Part shown: piece by piece, positions 37,500-45,818 of the stretch
Layout: each line of letters begins with the position of its first letter
How positions within the stretch are numbered: position 1 is the stretch's first letter
Origin: Saccharibacillus endophyticus
GTDB taxonomy: Bacteria > Bacillota > Bacilli > Paenibacillales > Paenibacillaceae
Assembly (NCBI RefSeq): GCF_013185185.1
Contig: NZ_JAAZWE010000007.1
Location: 124,001-188,000 of the forward strand
DNA length: 64,000 nt
Reading direction: 5' to 3'
Translations under genes and position numbers: made by a program
The notes under the pieces: generated by a model
Seen by the model: the letters and a program-made list of their open reading frames with translations, nothing else
The model's database searches: none
What the model was told of the DNA's origin: nothing

Positions 37500-38129
37500 A
37501 TGATCATCGAAAATGCACGTTCGCTGGCATGGCCCGAACGGATGGCATTGGCATTGACTGATCGTCTGACTGCGGATCGGAATGTCGATCGTATCGATTA
37601 CTTAAAATGCAAGCTGGCTTTAGAAGTACTGTTTATCAATATTTCTAAAATGAGCGTCGTATACGCGCTTGCTTTTGTAGTAAACGCTGCTCTTCCGACA
37701 CTAATCTTCCATTTGGCCTTTTTGTCCATCCGAGTATTCGCGTATGGCGTGCATGCGAAATCAAGCTTCGTTTGCACTTTGGTCAGCACTTTATTTTTTG
37801 TCGGAATCCCTTGGATGATTAACGCTGAGGCAGTTCTTGCACCTCGTTTCGTTCTTTTATTATGGGGAATCGCGAATGTCTTGCTTTTAATGAAATATGC
37901 TCCTGCAAGCACGTTCAAAAACGCGATCGGTTCTTGGGAGAAAAAAAGAAGCCTTCGTCGCAAAGCGATAAGATCGAACATTTTCATAATCGTTTTGATC
38001 ATCGCCTTGCCTTCCTTGGCGATCTCCAACCTTTTGATGGCAGGGAGTTCGATTGCGGTTCTTCTTATATTGCCATGTTCCTATCGCTTGTTTGAATCGA
38101 CACCCCGAAAAGGAGGAAACGAACGATGA
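37500..38129 (+). CDS. agrB: AgrB-like accessory gene regulator protease
   Basis: 209-residue membrane protein with about five hydrophobic segments. The catalytic pair of AgrB cysteine endopeptidases is visible: His85 in YGVHAKS and Cys92 in SFVCTL, seven residues apart as in S. aureus AgrB. AgrB cuts the C-terminal tail of AgrD and helps form the thiolactone ring. AGGAGGTGGGAGA directly precedes the ATG. The stop overlaps the agrD start (ATGA at 38126-38129), giving tight coupling between enzyme and substrate. It is the first gene of an agrBDCA-like operon. A TATGAT at 37420-37425 is a possible -10 but has no good -35, which would suit an activated promoter. Confidence 0.85.
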   Translation: MIIENARSLAWPERMALALTDRLTADRNVDRIDYLKCKLALEVLFINISKMSVVYALAFVVNAALPTLIFHLAFLSIRVFAYGVHAKSSFVCTLVSTLFFVGIPWMINAEAVLAPRFVLLLWGIANVLLLMKYAPASTFKNAIGSWEKKRSLRRKAIRSNIFIIVLIIALPSLAISNLLMAGSSIAVLLILPCSYRLFESTPRKGGNER

Positions 38130-38278
38130 AAGAAAATTTGATCAAAACACTGGTGAAATTCGGAGAATTGAGTGTGGGAGCCTGCTGCTTGATGGGCGTA
38201 TACGAACCTGAAGTACCTTTCGAGCTTCAAGCGAAAGCCAATGAAAATAGCGTGGAAGATATCAACAAAAAATGCTAA
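38126..38278 (+). CDS. agrD: AgrD-like cyclic lactone autoinducer precursor, 50 residues
   Basis: A short gene with AAAGGAGG at 38109-38116 and ATG 38126 overlapping the agrB stop. The peptide has an amphipathic N-terminus (MKENLIKTLVKFGELSVG), then ACCLMGVY and the charged/Pro recognition tail EPEVPFEL typical of AgrD-type cyclic lactone peptides, then a further acidic tail. By analogy the autoinducer is a thiolactone formed between one of the two Cys (residues 20 or 21) and the residue before EPEVP, giving a ring such as CLMGVY. The exact N-terminal cut and which Cys closes the ring are inference. It is placed exactly between agrB and the receptor kinase. Confidence 0.85.
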   Translation: MKENLIKTLVKFGELSVGACCLMGVYEPEVPFELQAKANENSVEDINKKC

Positions 38279-38315
38279 GATGAAATCATTACCTTTATTA
38301 AAGGGATGATTACAT

Positions 38316-39599
38316 ATGTTGGTGTTCATCGGTACGCTCCAGGTACTGCTTATGGTGGCTACTGCTCAAATTATCGTTGCGAATACATATCCGTCTTTCA
38401 AAAAAATAATAACGACTATTTTTTGGGGCATATTATGCGCCCTTTCTTTTCGTTGGCTCGGCGTATACGTATCGATTCCCATGCTGATCGGTTCGTTCTT
38501 CGTTTTGTACATACCTGAAAAAAACAACCTCAAGGCATTGGGAGGCTTGTCATACGGCACGATTTTAATTCTGCTCAGCGATCCCGTTGCGACATTAATG
38601 GAGAACGTGCTGTCCGTGTCCGCGGAGAGCCAGCTTTTTTATTGGATTTACGCGATTCTGTTGACGGCGTTTTCTTTGGCGGGCAGCTACGGAATCCGAA
38701 AATTGGTGCAGCTTTTCAGGCGCAAAGGAGAAATCGACGACAAACTGAAAAAGCTTGTCGTGTATCTGGGAGTATTGACCGTAGTCGTGTATTACCTTTG
38801 CATTTATTTGAGCGCCTACATCGGCGAAACGATCGAATTGATTCAACTCAATCTGTTCTTTTTCTTTGTTTACTTATTGATCGCTTTCCTGGCTTTCTAT
38901 ATCTATTCCAAGTCGCTCCGCAAAGCCTACGAGGTTAAGCAAAAAGAAGCCCAGCAAGAGGCGATGCAGCGCTATACGCAAGAGCTCGAACATCAGTATA
39001 CGGAAATTCGCAAGTTCCGGCACGACCATCAGAATATTTTGTCTTCGCTGGATGCTTTTATTCAGGAAGAAGACTTTGAAGGGCTGAAAAGATACTACGG
39101 GGAAAAGCTGAAAAGGGCATCGGAACATCTGGAATCCAATGACTTCAAGCTGGAAAACCTGAGCCGGATCAAAGTCAAAGAAATCAAAAGCATTATCGCG
39201 TCCAAGCTGATCCGTGCCCAAGAATTAGGGATCGATGCGACGTTCGAGGCAAAAGAAGACATCGAGTTCGTTCCTGCCGATTCGGTGGCGATGGTACGGG
39301 CGCTCGGCATATTGCTGGACAATGCCATCGAGGAACTTCAGGAAATCAAGCAGGGCAGCATGCAGGTCGGATTTATTCGGGACCGGAATACGATTCATAT
39401 CGTGATCCAAAACAGCTGCCGGCCGGACATGCCGCGTTTGCACAAGCTTAAAGAAGCCGGATTTTCCACGAAAGGCAAAAATCGAGGCTTGGGCTTGGCC
39501 AGTTTGGTGGAATTGATCGGACAACTGCCGAACGTGACTTCCGAAACTCTTATCGAACAAGGACAATTCAAACAAATTCTGGTGATCAATCCTATATAG
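38316..39599 (+). CDS. agrC: AgrC-like quorum-sensing receptor histidine kinase
   Basis: 427 residues. Six or seven hydrophobic segments fill residues 1-205, as in AgrC receptors that bind the cyclic peptide from outside. A coiled coil follows (205-230), then the HPK10-type phosphoacceptor box KFRHDHQNIL (His236), a short dimerisation region and a HATPase_c_5 domain with LDNAIEELQE (N box) and GLGLASLVELI (G box). The ATG at 38316 has AAAGGGATG upstream and lies 37 bp after agrD. It is expected to phosphorylate the LytTR regulator encoded immediately downstream. Confidence 0.85.
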   Translation: MLVFIGTLQVLLMVATAQIIVANTYPSFKKIITTIFWGILCALSFRWLGVYVSIPMLIGSFFVLYIPEKNNLKALGGLSYGTILILLSDPVATLMENVLSVSAESQLFYWIYAILLTAFSLAGSYGIRKLVQLFRRKGEIDDKLKKLVVYLGVLTVVVYYLCIYLSAYIGETIELIQLNLFFFFVYLLIAFLAFYIYSKSLRKAYEVKQKEAQQEAMQRYTQELEHQYTEIRKFRHDHQNILSSLDAFIQEEDFEGLKRYYGEKLKRASEHLESNDFKLENLSRIKVKEIKSIIASKLIRAQELGIDATFEAKEDIEFVPADSVAMVRALGILLDNAIEELQEIKQGSMQVGFIRDRNTIHIVIQNSCRPDMPRLHKLKEAGFSTKGKNRGLGLASLVELIGQLPNVTSETLIEQGQFKQILVINPI

Positions 39600-39610
39600 A
39601 AGGTGATGGC

Positions 39611-40333
39611 GTGCTGTCCGTATTGATTTGTGAAGATGACCCGAAACAAAGCGAGCGTTTGGAAAAAATCGTGACCGATTACATCATGATGGAAGCTTTG
39701 GACATGAAATTGGTTCTTGCTGCCGACAATCCCGAACAAGTATTGAACTATTTGGACGAAAACCCGAAAACGACAGGTCTTTATTTCTTGGACGTCGACC
39801 TTCAACATGAAATGTCGGGCATCGCGCTGGCTTCCGAAATCCGGGAGCGCGACGATTCGGGCAAAATCGTATTCGTGACGACTCACGGCGAGCTTTCTTA
39901 TTTGACGTTCATTTACAAAGTCGAGGCCATGGATTATATCATCAAAGACGTTCCGGAAGAAATCGGACGCAAGGTTCGGGATTGTATCGCTGTAGCGCAT
40001 AAGCGTCATTTGAGCGATAACGGCGTTCAGCAGCAGAGATTCAAAGTGAAAGTCGGGGAAAAAACCCGATCTATCGATCATAAAGACATCATGTTTTTCG
40101 AATCTTCGCCCGTTCCCCATAAGATCATCCTGCATATGGAAAACAGCCAATTGGAGTTTTACGGATCGATCAAAGAATTGGAAGAAGTCGGAGATCCGTT
40201 TTATCGCTGCCATAAATCCTTCGTGGTCAATAAAGACAATATCAAAAGCGTGGACCGCTCCAAACGAGAGATTGAAATGGTCAATGAGGAGATTTGCCTT
40301 GTATCTGTTCGCGCATTGAAAGGGTTAGACTGA
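39611..40333 (+). CDS. agrA: AgrA-like LytTR-family response regulator
   Basis: 240 residues from a GTG start with AAGGTGAT upstream. The receiver domain has VLICEDDPKQ, phosphoacceptor Asp61 in LYFLDVDL, and Lys in DYIIKDVPEE. The C-terminal LytTR DNA-binding domain (about 140-238) shows DIMFFESS, YGSIKELEEV, FYRCHKSFVVN and NIKSVDRS, the standard order of LytTR beta strands. It should bind repeated sites upstream of agrB and quorum-controlled targets. The neighbouring peptide cluster is the nearest candidate. I could not find a convincing pair of LytTR repeats by eye. Confidence 0.85.
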   Translation: MLSVLICEDDPKQSERLEKIVTDYIMMEALDMKLVLAADNPEQVLNYLDENPKTTGLYFLDVDLQHEMSGIALASEIRERDDSGKIVFVTTHGELSYLTFIYKVEAMDYIIKDVPEEIGRKVRDCIAVAHKRHLSDNGVQQQRFKVKVGEKTRSIDHKDIMFFESSPVPHKIILHMENSQLEFYGSIKELEEVGDPFYRCHKSFVVNKDNIKSVDRSKREIEMVNEEICLVSVRALKGLD

Positions 40334-40344
40334 ATAACTGCCTG

Positions 40345-40391
40345 AAAAGGCCGCTTTGTTTCCGGAAACGGAGGCAAAGCGGCCTTTTTTT
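40345..40391 (+). terminator. Rho-independent terminator of the agr operon
   Basis: Stem AAAAGGCCGCTTTG (40345-40358) with CAAAGCGGCCTTTT (40375-40388) and a run of seven Ts. It separates agr from the peptide cluster. Confidence 0.9.
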
Positions 40392-40610
40392 ATGGAAACC
40401 GCGAAAGGGAAACGCACAGATTTCATGCGCGATCCTTGACGATTCGGATATCGCGAACGTTTTTCTCCGCATTTCAAGACGGTTCTGAGCATAATCCGTA
40501 CTTTTATGAGCAAAACCGAGCGAAAAGGTCCGTACGGCCTATACTTAAGCCACAAGGAAAACGAAGCCTGTTCAGGCAGCGTGCCATTCCCAAGTAAAGG
40601 AGCGAACGAA
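40392..40610 (+). promoter_or_regulatory. Leader region of the peptide biosynthesis operon
   Basis: No gene is present. A good -10 TATACT (40540-40545) has no recognisable -35 at 17 bp, as expected for an activator-dependent promoter. The heptamer TCCGTAC occurs at 40495-40501 and 40529-40535, upstream of and at the promoter, and might be bound by a regulator such as the LytTR protein; this is speculative. Confidence 0.4.
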
Positions 40611-41645
40611 ATGCCGATTCGGATTTACGACTACGAAGCAAGCAAAATTCCACTCATGTTGAAGTTGACCAAAGAAGTATTGGACCGGGAAGTCGGAGGT
40701 TCTTATTATCTGGACACGGATTGGCTGCACGGCCCGAGTATTTTGATCACGGGGGAAAGTTCGGAAGACGAAGTCCGGCTGCTCGATTCGCTGACCGCTT
40801 GCACGATGGATTACAAAAAGGAGCATCCGCTGCGCCTTGAGCAGATCGAGTCCGTACGGCTCAAATATTTGAAAGAACAACGTCGATTAGGCGACCTGGA
40901 ACTAAGAACGGATACGGACGGCCGAATGCGCGAAGACGGCGAGATCGAGCAGGGTGAAGGCAAGACCGGGGTTTACAATTCGGACTACCATCGACAATTG
41001 TTCCACGGATTCCGCTGCCGGCTTCAAAATGCCAATAATCTTCTGTTGGCCGAGATTTCAATGATGGATGAAAAGAATCGGATTCGTATATTTACCGATA
41101 TGTTTCTGCATATTGCTACCTTGTATAACGGCGATGCGGCCAGCGGATACATCTCTTATCTGTCTCACGTGCTCGGCTTCTTCTCCCGATTGAGGCTCGA
41201 AGGGCATCCCGAAAACGTGCAAGAACGCTTCGAGCGTTTGTATCTCGGCGTTTTCGCGGAAAAGCAGCAGCCGCCCGGCACTTCGCTTCAAGCTTCTTTG
41301 AATCTTTGGAAAGAGGCTTGGAACGATGTGGCCGCAGAAATGAGACAAGGTTTCGACAAAACGCGATTCAAGCAGGATGACCATCTGGAACTATACGATC
41401 AACATCGTCGATTCGAACAATACATAGCCGGGATGGACAATCCTTTCCATCGGCGCCTTCTTGATCGCGATGATCTCGAAGAACTTATGATGGCCGACGA
41501 AATGTTGGTTTACCGCAACGTGATCAACCTGTTCTATATGACGCTGCCCATGTTCGAACAAGGAATGGCGCAAAAGCATGTGTATGGATACTGCGCGATA
41601 CGCTGCATCGAGTCGAGCCGCACCGGACTGCTCATGACGATATAA
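40611..41645 (+). CDS. LanB C-terminal-like protein (pyridine synthase or elimination-type candidate)
   Basis: 344 residues from ATG 40611 (AAAGGAGCGAACGAA upstream; an in-frame ATG at 40506 overlaps the promoter). The N-terminus (IRIYDY, then SYYLDTDWLHGPSILI at about residues 30-45) follows the pattern of the thiopeptide-type/Lant_dehydr_C family, whose usual form is W..GPH(L/V)RL. Here His is replaced by Ser. The rest is largely helical and diverges from true elimination domains, and the usual HMxxNR motif near the end is absent. It may be the TbtD/TclM-type enzyme that joins two dehydroalanines into a pyridine, leaving the 277-residue paralogue (48796) for glutamate elimination. This split is inference. 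First gene of the cluster. Confidence 0.5.
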   Translation: MPIRIYDYEASKIPLMLKLTKEVLDREVGGSYYLDTDWLHGPSILITGESSEDEVRLLDSLTACTMDYKKEHPLRLEQIESVRLKYLKEQRRLGDLELRTDTDGRMREDGEIEQGEGKTGVYNSDYHRQLFHGFRCRLQNANNLLLAEISMMDEKNRIRIFTDMFLHIATLYNGDAASGYISYLSHVLGFFSRLRLEGHPENVQERFERLYLGVFAEKQQPPGTSLQASLNLWKEAWNDVAAEMRQGFDKTRFKQDDHLELYDQHRRFEQYIAGMDNPFHRRLLDRDDLEELMMADEMLVYRNVINLFYMTLPMFEQGMAQKHVYGYCAIRCIESSRTGLLMTI

Positions 41646-41673
41646 TCCCGACGAAAAGAAAGGAGGAATCCCT

Positions 41674-44241
41674 ATGTCGTACGTCAATCCTTTTGTACTG
41701 GTCAGAACCAATTCATTGGACAAGCAAGCGATTGAAGTTGCGGGTCGCAACGAATTGGAGAACTTTAATCGGCAAACGGTCGATCTTCGTCAACATTTTC
41801 GACAAGCCAAGGCCGAAGCGGTTGCTACTCTGGAAACGCTTATGCAAAGCGAAGGAAGTTCCCTGTTGCTCAATCTCAAAAGAGCCGTTTACAACGAACG
41901 CTTTTCGCGATTCGAGAAATTGGTTCGGGAAGCAGGGCCGGAACTTGCTCCTGCTTCGGAGACGATAGAGAAGCTTCGGAAAAGCTGGAATGCTTTAGCC
42001 GAAGCCGATCGGATCTTTACGGACGATTACGAAAGATTGTTGAACGATTCCAGGCAACGCATGCATGCGGTGGTCGGAAGCAGCGGCGAACTGCAAAACA
42101 ACCTGCTGATGATTCAGCCCAACATGTATGCCAAGCTGCGAAAGTATCTGGATACGCCGTCGCGAGAGCATAAAAATTCGGAACGCAAACTGGACTACAC
42201 GCTGTACAAAGTTTTGGCCAGAGCGGCTTTCAAAACCAGCCCGTTTGCCGAGATCACGCGTGTAGGACGAGCTGAGCGCGTATCGGAAGCACAAGCGGCC
42301 AAGGGACCTGGACAGCTTCATTTTCGGCGGTGGAGCAAGATCAATTATACGTTTCTTAACCGGTTGGTTTTCGAGTACCTGCTTGGCGAAGACAGCTTTT
42401 ACGGGAACGTGCTCTATAAAATCCCGCCTTTATCGATCGAATATGCGCAAGGACAGGTCTCGATCAGCTTTGTGGCGACTCGGGACGACCGAAAAAGCGA
42501 GAAGATTTTCGAAACCAGCGAAATTTTGAAAAAGCTGCGCATGAACGAAGAACTGGCAGGCTTCTTCAAAGCGCACAGCGTGAACCATATGGTGAGCTTG
42601 AGCGATTTCGAGGAACTGTTCCGGGAGCGCGGCGTGACCAAGGAAGAACTTTGCCGTTTGCTTCGAGAGTACGTACAGATCGGATTACTGATTCCCGCTA
42701 TCGGGTTTTCGCAGCAAACCGAAGCCGGATTCATCAAAGAAATTAACGAAGCCGGACGTTTGTACCTTTCGGCAGAGAAGTCCGGAGAACTGGAAGAAGT
42801 CTTGAATTTGCTGATTCATACGAAAAACCGGCTGGGCGAATGCGAAGACATGGAAGAACGCAGCCGCTTGTATCAGGAAGTCGGTCTTCGACTCAACGAG
42901 TATCCGGAAGCCAAACGCGTTCGCATGGATCCGAGTCGGTTGTTTTACGAAGACGGGGTGATTGCGGAACCTTTGCCGATCGCGGCGGACCGGATCGAAG
43001 AAGATCTGCCCGTTTTCGAAGCGCTGCAAAAGATCTCTTTATTGTTTGACGTGAATGTCCGGATGCAGTTGGAGCTGGGAGCACGCCTTGACCGGGAAAA
43101 CATCACTGAACTGGACAGTCGTTTCTTCACTGCTTTGTTCGATGTCTCGAAGCCGATTCTCCCGTATTGGTCGGGACCCTTCTACTGTCATGCGGAGACC
43201 GAATCGAAATGGGTGAAGCAGCTCGACGAGCTCAAGCTGCAATTCATTCATGAATTGAACGTGCTTTGCGAAGGCTGCGAAGAAGTCGATATTTTGCCGC
43301 TCGTCGAACGATATGCTCGCCGCATTCCGGAACCGGTTTATGTCATGGCCGATTTGTCTTCAAGCTTTTTTATTCAAATGAACGGCCGACGCAAGATCGT
43401 GAATGCGATTTATGACGGCCAGGAAAAATACAAATCGCGGTTCATGGATTATTTCCAAGATTATTTGCGATCAAGCGAAGCTTACAAGCAGTTCGAAGAA
43501 GATTACTACTACGGGCAAGGGTATCGCGAGTACACCGAAAACTTCGGATTCAACGGAAATATCAAAGAGTCTACCTTGACTCAGTGCGTGAAGACGGTCG
43601 GAACGGGCCGCAAACGTTTCTCGAAAATCGCGGAAGACTATCTCAAAGTCGAAACGTTGACGATCGGCTGCGACCCCGTGACGAAAGCTGTACGTTTTTT
43701 CGAAAAAGATACCGGACTTCCGCTTAAAATTCTTTTCCGGGGCTCTTTGATTCCGACAGCGATGCCCGGATACATTTCGACGCTGCTGCAATTGTTCGCT
43801 TCCGGCCGCATGACGTTCAAATTTGCCGATCTGGTCCAACATTCTTCCGTACCCCGAATGTCCGCCGGACGGGTCGTAGTGTGCCGAAAAAGAACCGCTC
43901 TCGCCGCCATGGTCCCGATCCTGGGCAAGCGCGAAGAAGAAAGCCCGGCCGAACATTACAAGCGACTCAATTTGCACTATACGGAATGCAATTCGGCCAA
44001 GCGATTTTTCATCACGGCTAAAAGAGACCTTTCGGACAAAACGTTTCGCCTGATCGACTTCAAACCTTTTTATGTCGACTTGCTCGACCCGGTATCGGTA
44101 AAGGTGATGGAGAAAGAGATCATTTGCAAATATGCGGCTTCCGCTTACGAGAATCTGTATCTGGAGGAATTTCTGGGCGACGATTCCCCGCACGCGACGG
44201 AATACGATATCGAATTTTATAAAAAGGAGGGACAGTCGTGA
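41674..44241 (+). CDS. LanB-type glutamylation protein (lantibiotic dehydratase N-terminal domain)
   Basis: 855 residues starting SYVNPFVLVRTNSLD, the usual opening of stand-alone Lant_dehydr_N proteins of thiopeptide and goadsporin clusters. Other family segments are FKTSPFAEITRVG (near 185), VLYKIPPLSIEY, and the C-terminal ...FKFADLVQHSSVPRMSAGRV.... These enzymes transfer glutamate from Glu-tRNA to Ser/Thr side chains of the precursor; a separate partner then eliminates it to give dehydroalanine/dehydrobutyrine. The length lacks the C-terminal elimination domain, which fits the separate small LanB-C proteins here. AAAGGAGG precedes the ATG. The stop overlaps the next gene's GTG (GTGA, 44238-44241). 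Cytoplasmic. Confidence 0.8.
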   Translation: MSYVNPFVLVRTNSLDKQAIEVAGRNELENFNRQTVDLRQHFRQAKAEAVATLETLMQSEGSSLLLNLKRAVYNERFSRFEKLVREAGPELAPASETIEKLRKSWNALAEADRIFTDDYERLLNDSRQRMHAVVGSSGELQNNLLMIQPNMYAKLRKYLDTPSREHKNSERKLDYTLYKVLARAAFKTSPFAEITRVGRAERVSEAQAAKGPGQLHFRRWSKINYTFLNRLVFEYLLGEDSFYGNVLYKIPPLSIEYAQGQVSISFVATRDDRKSEKIFETSEILKKLRMNEELAGFFKAHSVNHMVSLSDFEELFRERGVTKEELCRLLREYVQIGLLIPAIGFSQQTEAGFIKEINEAGRLYLSAEKSGELEEVLNLLIHTKNRLGECEDMEERSRLYQEVGLRLNEYPEAKRVRMDPSRLFYEDGVIAEPLPIAADRIEEDLPVFEALQKISLLFDVNVRMQLELGARLDRENITELDSRFFTALFDVSKPILPYWSGPFYCHAETESKWVKQLDELKLQFIHELNVLCEGCEEVDILPLVERYARRIPEPVYVMADLSSSFFIQMNGRRKIVNAIYDGQEKYKSRFMDYFQDYLRSSEAYKQFEEDYYYGQGYREYTENFGFNGNIKESTLTQCVKTVGTGRKRFSKIAEDYLKVETLTIGCDPVTKAVRFFEKDTGLPLKILFRGSLIPTAMPGYISTLLQLFASGRMTFKFADLVQHSSVPRMSAGRVVVCRKRTALAAMVPILGKREEESPAEHYKRLNLHYTECNSAKRFFITAKRDLSDKTFRLIDFKPFYVDLLDPVSVKVMEKEIICKYAASAYENLYLEEFLGDDSPHATEYDIEFYKKEGQS

Positions 44242-45818
44242 ATGCGAAGCTGAATTTGTTGAACCGGGAGAACGTCATGATTTATCGGAAAGACGAAACG
44301 ACGCTGCTCAAAACCAGTTACAAAACGCTGAAATTCCGACTGGGCATCGACGAACACGAACGGCTGCTCGAACTGCTGCGGCAGACTCGGGGAGGCGCCG
44401 CTTTGGAAGAGCTGCTTCGAGGGCAAGAAGACCGGCAAACGCTCAAGCTGGTCAAAATGTTGATGGAAAGCGGCGTTCTATTCGGTTTTCGACCCGGTGA
44501 CGCCATTGAACGATACACCGAAGCCGCCTGGTTTCCGATCGTGGCCCAGTATTGGCCGCATTCGCACGCTCCGGCCGCCGAAATCGAACATGTTGCTCAA
44601 ACACCGATCGCGATATCTGCCGAATTGGAACGGCTGCTGCCCGATCTGGTCGGCACTTTTGAAGAGTACGGCAAAAAAGTCCGGGTCTACGAACGGGTAG
44701 AAGACGTTGCGGACGGCGCCTTTTTGATCACGGCAGAACGCGAAGATTTGGAAAACCGATCGCATCATCTTTTTTTGCAAACGTACAATTCCGGCTGGTG
44801 CGGCACATCCGCCGCAGATCCGGAGTACGAACGCTTGAACGAAGACATCCATCCGCTTTTGCGCAAGTTCGGTCCTTTTTATCTGCTGATCTTCACGATC
44901 AAGCGGTTGTCGGGCTTCGGCCGCGATACGTTTTATATCAATGAAAACGTGAAGTTCATCGAAACGGATTCGGCTCCCGGAGAAGTCGAGGTGGTAAGCA
45001 CGTCTCAGGCTCCCCTTCGAGTAGGCGACCGTCTTCCGATCGAGCGCATCGACCGGTTCGAACGTTATTTGGAAGGCGGCCGTCTCGGATTGAAGATCGC
45101 CAATCAATCCGCCGAATACGGACGCTTGAAACAGATCGGCTTTTCCGCTTACGGGATTAAAGATGCCGCCGACCAGACGGAGTATGCGGCTGTAGGGCTT
45201 CATTTTGAAGAAAACGGAGTCGAAGCTATCGCTTTTGCGCTCAGACATTATTTCCAGAAGCATACTGGCGGGGAATGGCTTGTTGCGCGAACGGAAGATT
45301 ACTACTATCGCAAAACTCAACTGCTGCTTGCGCATTTGGACGAGCCAAGGCAAGCGTTTCGCTTATCGACGTCCGCGAAAGAAGGGATCAAAGCTTTTCG
45401 GGCTTACCGCAATTTTTTGGAAAACACCGAAATTTGTTTGGAACGGCATTCCGATTCCGGGTCTTATAAAATCTCGATCGTAGGACCGGAAGGCCGACCA
45501 TTCGGCAGCGGCCGCAAAACGATCCGCTTGCAAGAAGAGCTGGAGCAGGCTATCGTGCACTACATTTGTCGGCTGTTGAATCCGGACGTTCGAATTCGAC
45601 TTCCGTTCGATGCATACGAGAAGAAGATCGATATCCGCAGCCTGCCCGAAACCGAACTTCCGGAAGAAGGACAAGAGCCGGCCTTTATCGAAAATGCGCT
45701 CAGCCTTTTCCAAGAACGAAATATTCGGTACGAAGAACTGGTTTGGAGCCGCGAGTACGAGCTGCTGGAATCGGGACTCTGCGTGCGCCGGATCGATGTA
45801 GGTGAGTACAGTGCTTAA
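44238..45818 (+). CDS. E1/Ocin-ThiF-like cyclodehydratase partner with peptide-binding N-terminus
   Basis: 526 residues from GTG 44238 (AAAAAGGAGG upstream). The first about 90 residues (MIYRKDETTLLKTSYKTL, ... LLELLRQTRGGAALEELL) have the strand-strand-helix pattern of RiPP recognition (RRE) winged helices seen in ThiF-like partners. The middle (about 110-200) resembles the degenerate ThiF fold of putative thiazole-containing bacteriocin maturation proteins, without a metal-binding Cys set. Such proteins capture the leader peptide and deliver it to the YcaO enzyme encoded immediately downstream, which this gene overlaps. The C-terminal part (400-526) is unassigned. The assignment rests on size, context and N-terminal pattern. 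Confidence 0.55.
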   Translation: MNAKLNLLNRENVMIYRKDETTLLKTSYKTLKFRLGIDEHERLLELLRQTRGGAALEELLRGQEDRQTLKLVKMLMESGVLFGFRPGDAIERYTEAAWFPIVAQYWPHSHAPAAEIEHVAQTPIAISAELERLLPDLVGTFEEYGKKVRVYERVEDVADGAFLITAEREDLENRSHHLFLQTYNSGWCGTSAADPEYERLNEDIHPLLRKFGPFYLLIFTIKRLSGFGRDTFYINENVKFIETDSAPGEVEVVSTSQAPLRVGDRLPIERIDRFERYLEGGRLGLKIANQSAEYGRLKQIGFSAYGIKDAADQTEYAAVGLHFEENGVEAIAFALRHYFQKHTGGEWLVARTEDYYYRKTQLLLAHLDEPRQAFRLSTSAKEGIKAFRAYRNFLENTEICLERHSDSGSYKISIVGPEGRPFGSGRKTIRLQEELEQAIVHYICRLLNPDVRIRLPFDAYEKKIDIRSLPETELPEEGQEPAFIENALSLFQERNIRYEELVWSREYELLESGLCVRRIDVGEYSA

